Origin: Platynereis dumerilii
Lineage: Eukaryota > Annelida > Polychaeta > Phyllodocida > Nereididae
DNA: 64,000 nucleotides
Assembly (NCBI GenBank): GCA_026936325.1
Contig: JAPTHN010000021.1
Coordinates: 62,001 to 126,000 of the forward strand
Direction: 5' to 3'
Shown here: positions 59,988-64,000 of the stretch, piece after piece
How positions within the stretch are numbered: the stretch's first letter is position 1
How the letters are laid out: each line of letters begins with the position of its first letter
Made by a program: the position numbers and the translations under genes
Notes under the pieces: model-generated
Seen by the model: the letters and a program-made list of their open reading frames with translations, nothing else
Told to the model about the DNA's origin: nothing
Databases searched by the model: none

Positions 59988-60626
59988 ACTTGGGTATCCT
60001 AATAGATGATTCAATCAAGTGGGAAGATCAGATGTGTGCAAAACTGAAGAAGGCCCAAAAGCGGCTGTATTTCCTTAGAAAACTAAAAACATTCAATATT
60101 AGCCAAGAACTGATGATCACATTCTACAGATCGACAATTGAGTCTTGCCTCACAAGCTTTATTATAACATGGTTCAAGGTAGCCACAAAGAAAGACATTA
60201 GCAAACTGTCCCGGGTTATAAAGACAGCGTCCTACATTATTGGTTGCGAACAAAAAGGTCTTCATGAAATTTACAAAAGTTGATCATTAAAGAGAATGCA
60301 CAGTATTTTGAAGGAAGAGTACCATCCAATAAATGACTTCTTTGAATTCCTACCATCTCAAAAAAGGTTGCGCTCGATCAAAACTGCAACAAATAGACTG
60401 ATGAACAGTTACATCCCAGCTGCAGTGCGGCTGTTCAATGAACATTGAAAAGTTAACGTATTTGTGAACTATCAGTGCAATTCCCGAAGTATTCATCATT
60501 ATGTTTTTCTACTATTAGTATTATAATTATTATTTTCAGTAAAATTTGTACTCATAATCATCATTACGAGTTGACACTAAGATGTCCATGTATATATATA
60601 TGGTTGATAATAAACTTGACTTGACT
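59988..60626 (+). mobile_element. Duplicate L2 3' end with complete tail
   Basis: Matches 54144-54721 with about ten differences (the same DDSIKWEDQ, KKAQKRLYFLRKL and TFYRSTIES), then continues past the point where the LTR element cuts the first copy (ATCATCATTACGAGTTGAC) to the L2-type tail AATAAACTTGACTTGACT. Confidence 0.88.
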
Positions 60627-63600
60627 TTTCTGAAAAAAATCAGAAGATTCTGCTTTTTGTGGGATGGTTTTCAGCCGATCGGCTGGCAGGTCCCATTTTT
60701 GCCCTCAGGTGCTGGACTAAAATATTGTGAATTTCAAAAGCCCAATTCAAGTTGTTATGACTGTAAAATTTGTTACTGAAACAGCTTCAGAACCGTCAGC
60801 ATTACAAAATTGGTACACATTTTTTGGCCGTTTCTCAAAAATTTTGCATTTCAGGGATGGTTCAATTTGCAAACATCGGTTCCATTCATCCAAGTAGAAA
60901 AATAATTTCTGTTTGTTTATTTGTCATGTGCGTTTTTCTTAAAATTGTTTTTGTTTATCTTTTCAGAGTTCAAGAAAAGGTAAAGAAATGACCTTTTTTA
61001 GCAGTTTGCATTTATATTTCGACTCTGAACAGCTCTGTCACAGTGCCCTTCATTTTCTGAGACTCTCTCACTGCACTGTAAAACCGAAACTGTTGGTTTA
61101 ACGGCATTACCGGCAGCATATTAGCCGGTAACTTGCAGTAAAATCAACGATAATGCCGTTATTCAATTACGACAAGTTGCTGTAAATTTAACACTCTCAT
61201 GCCGTAATTTGATACTCAGGTCTGAGCAGAGGGGGGGGGGGGGGTAGGGGCCCCCAAATTTCAGGGGACCTACTTCCAAAGTGAGGTTAAGCACGCGCCG
61301 CAAATATGAAATTATATGCGATTTGTACAGGGTTGGACTAGTGCCATTTTGGGTTCGCAGTAAACAAAATCAAAATTTTCAGTGGGCCCTCACTGCCAGC
61401 AATACATTAACGTCATTGTGAATGTACTGTATTAGATACGATGTCCATGGATTTCCTTCTTCCTATATCCATCAGAATTATAGTTAATGTTAGTGTACTG
61501 TTGTCTACGTCAACTAAAGGCAACTGGAGTCATTTCATGACTTTTGCAAAGCAAAGAGATGTCTCATTTATTGTCCATCATTCTCTACGATTCCTAAATG
61601 TATGGGTATTCTGTGAGACTGTGAAGCTGTTGTCAGTGTTGCCCATTTGGACTCTGATGTTAGAGGGCCCTGTACAATACTAGGTCCTCTTCCCTTGGAC
61701 CTAATCTTAAAATTTGATTTTTGGTCCAGGATCAAGCAGGCACACCAGACTATTATATTGGTTGTGAATCATGCTATCCAAAAACGTTTTGACATTTTTG
61801 ACAGATTTTTTTTTTTCAATTTGTAAATCTTTTTGGCATCTTGCAGAGGCCCCTGGAGTGAATAGGCCCATGGCAGTTGCCACTTAATCACATAATACTC
61901 TCTGACCCAAGTTTTGTATGTTGCCGCTCTACCCGCTCATATGATTTGAGATAAAATATCTATGAGAACTAAGGAGTAGTGCTGTTTTGTCATTGAGGTC
62001 AACCAGATCATAGAATATCAAGGTTCAACACAAAAAAAGAATGTGACAATATCAATCAATTACAAGATGAAATAACCACATGGAGAGAAACGTTGGCTGA
62101 GGAAGCATGTCTTGCTACATGCAGATGCTCACTTCGGAGGATGCAGAAAAACAATTTTGAATCCAGGTGTTCTTCAACATAATCGACCTTGTTGTCCAAA
62201 ATCTTGCTAACCATGTTTCACAAGATCTGGAGGGTGAAATTCTACTGCTTAAAATAGTCTTCCTTGTACACCTTTAAATTTAATTGGTTAGCCAAAAAAT
62301 ATTGATGGGGAAATTCTTGACATTTTCTGCAATATCCATATTTTTTTTTTGTCAATTACCAAGATTCTTATTGGGCTCAATACTCACCAAATCAACAGTG
62401 ATTTGCAAAATCATTGGAATTTTTCAAAAGAACCAAGAATGCTTTGACAATGCAGACTTTAAGATACATAAGATAGGCTGTGTATAGACCGAAAAATGCT
62501 GTCAGGGTTCAAGCAGCCGCCAGGCTGCTTGAGGACAGCAGACAATGCTATGGTTCTTTTTCACATTGGCCCGACATGGAATTTGTCGCACCTAAAAATC
62601 GGCAATAACGAATGATTTACCAGCTAATCTGTATGCCATCGTCAAGATACACCCCAAAAAAGACTCCATGACCCAAACTAACCTGTCATAACATCTTAGG
62701 AACTTCGTAAAAGACCTGTCAATTCACGAAGCGAGTGTTAAATCCACCGCGCTCTGCCATAGCGTCAATAAGGGTACACTTAAAACGCGGATGGAGCGTG
62801 CGGAACAGCACAGAACACTCAGAATAGCACTGTGGGGACTTCAAATGACAAGATTTTCAAAAATATTTGTGTTACAGAAATGGCAGACCCCATTTCTGAA
62901 ACCTGAGAGAATGCTCAGTTTTCACAAGGCAGATTTTAGGCTGTGTCTGCTGTTTTCAATGGTTTCAGGCAAGAAACATCAATCTTGATGAAAAAAATTT
63001 GGAAAAAAAAATTAAATTTCTTAACAGACCTACAAGCTCAGGAAGTGTCGAGAAAAAAGTAAAGAGCTCAGTCAAGGGTAATTAGGTTATGACTTATAAA
63101 TCTTAGAAAACAAGAATCTGAGGATTCAAATCCTGGATTCAGCAATCTCTTCTTTTTTCTAGAATTCCAGTGAACACAACTTTTGCATAAAATCCATCAG
63201 CGTTAAACATGTTAAATGTCTGGAGTTATGAATAATGAAAGCTGTTCCTCCCTAAGCCACATAAAGCATTATCACTGCAATTTGTTGGTTTTGGGTGGAA
63301 TTTTAGACCAGGTTGGGTGTTTTTCAAATTTTGTTTTTCACTTAGGCCTAACAATGCGAAATAATCAACTATTTGATAAATGGTGCATATATTCTTCTTA
63401 TTAGGGGTCAACCGAATGATCTTTGGCGGAATTGGGTTGTTTTGCTATAAATGGGACAGGAGAATAAACTATTGTTAATATCATAATGAATTCTGTGAAA
63501 TATCAAGATATGCGCTTAGAAAACGTACAGCTTTCACTTATAAGCCTGAAGCTTGGCCGCAAGTGGGTCTTCCAGCAGAACAATTACCTAAATTATACAA

Positions 63601-64000
63601 GCAAATCAAATTAAAATTGGTTAGAATCCCTCAAATTTAGGATTCTGGAATGGCCTGGACAGTTTCCCAATCAAATTCATCAGATATGCCTTGGGCAGAT
63701 TTCACGAAAAGTGCTCTTAAAAGGTACCTTAAACTTTCCAACCCTTTTGTTATCTCTCTGTTGCTTCCTGAAGCAAGAAAACCTATTACTATGTATATCT
63801 GTGAGGTAATGAATAAATATCAATAAAATATTCCTCAAATATGTAGCTTTTTCTACTTAAAAATATGTTTTTTTATGACTCATGAGGACAATTTTGGACG
63901 ACCAAACTTACTGGTGATCAGACGTGCTTACTTTGGAACTCTGTGGAATCTGCTAAAACCAATTCAGGAAAATGTAATGATATGTGATTGATAAAAAACA
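60627..64000. other. No gene recognised
   Basis: A+T-rich sequence without a convincing exon. Small items: an imperfect palindrome with GTTTAACGGCATTACCGG at about 61.08-61.20 kb, a poly-G run at about 61.23 kb, and a perfect 10-bp stem with 4-nt loop at 62509-62532 (TCAAGCAGCC, GCCA, GGCTGCTTGA). Confidence 0.4.

Overview
The window looks like one stretch of an aquatic invertebrate animal genome (lancelet, hemichordate, echinoderm or mollusc type; the exact group cannot be told from sequence alone). The signs are A+T-rich DNA, one spliced Ig/FN3 receptor-like gene with ordinary GT-AG introns, several CR1/L2-type LINEs, a tRNA-derived SINE, and a dense, nested load of DNA transposons and foldback elements. 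There are no bacterial operons, rRNA genes or CRISPR arrays. Most of the window is mobile or repetitive DNA.

Layout. 0-5.9 kb: a minus-strand Ty3/Gypsy-type LTR element running off the left edge. 5.9-8.8 kb: nothing recognised. 8.8-10.2 kb: degenerate tandem repeats. 10.2-11.6 kb: a mariner-like element with TA target and three arm copies. 12.2-14.3 kb: tandem repeats split by a TTAA-target element. 14.6-18.0 kb: a CR1-type LINE broken by two small transposons. 18.2-24.0 kb: a LINE that shows only ORF1, broken by a nest holding a second LINE and another TTAA-target element. 24.5-32.8 kb: inverted-repeat elements, a 46-bp array, a 3.9-kb element with a large purine/pyrimidine tract, and a cluster of almost perfect hairpins.

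32.9-37.8 kb (+ strand): the 3' part of the one host-like gene seen, with an Ig exon, an FN3-like region, a transmembrane exon and a short tail. Its last visible exon sits between two inverted arms, one of which carries a nearly intact CR1-type LINE (38.5-41.4 kb). 42.8-52.8 kb: a 10-kb structure with inverted arms made of about 380-bp tandem units. Inside it are a Mutator-like element with 9-bp target duplications, itself hit by a hAT-like foldback element, a LINE tail, and a decayed multi-exon gene with a PIN/FEN-like acidic motif and a cysteine-rich tail.

53.6-60.6 kb: an L2-type LINE fragment hit by a tRNA-derived SINE and then by a young Ty3/Gypsy-type element. A 704-bp block of SINE plus L2 recurs on the far side of that element without the insertion, so it shows the empty site. 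60.6-64 kb: no gene recognised.

No genes here work together as a pathway. The main story is layers of insertion. In three places a paired arm or a duplicate supplies the unoccupied target: the LINE at 38.5 kb, the hAT-like element at 47.2 kb and the LTR element at 54.7 kb. All identities are by-eye estimates.
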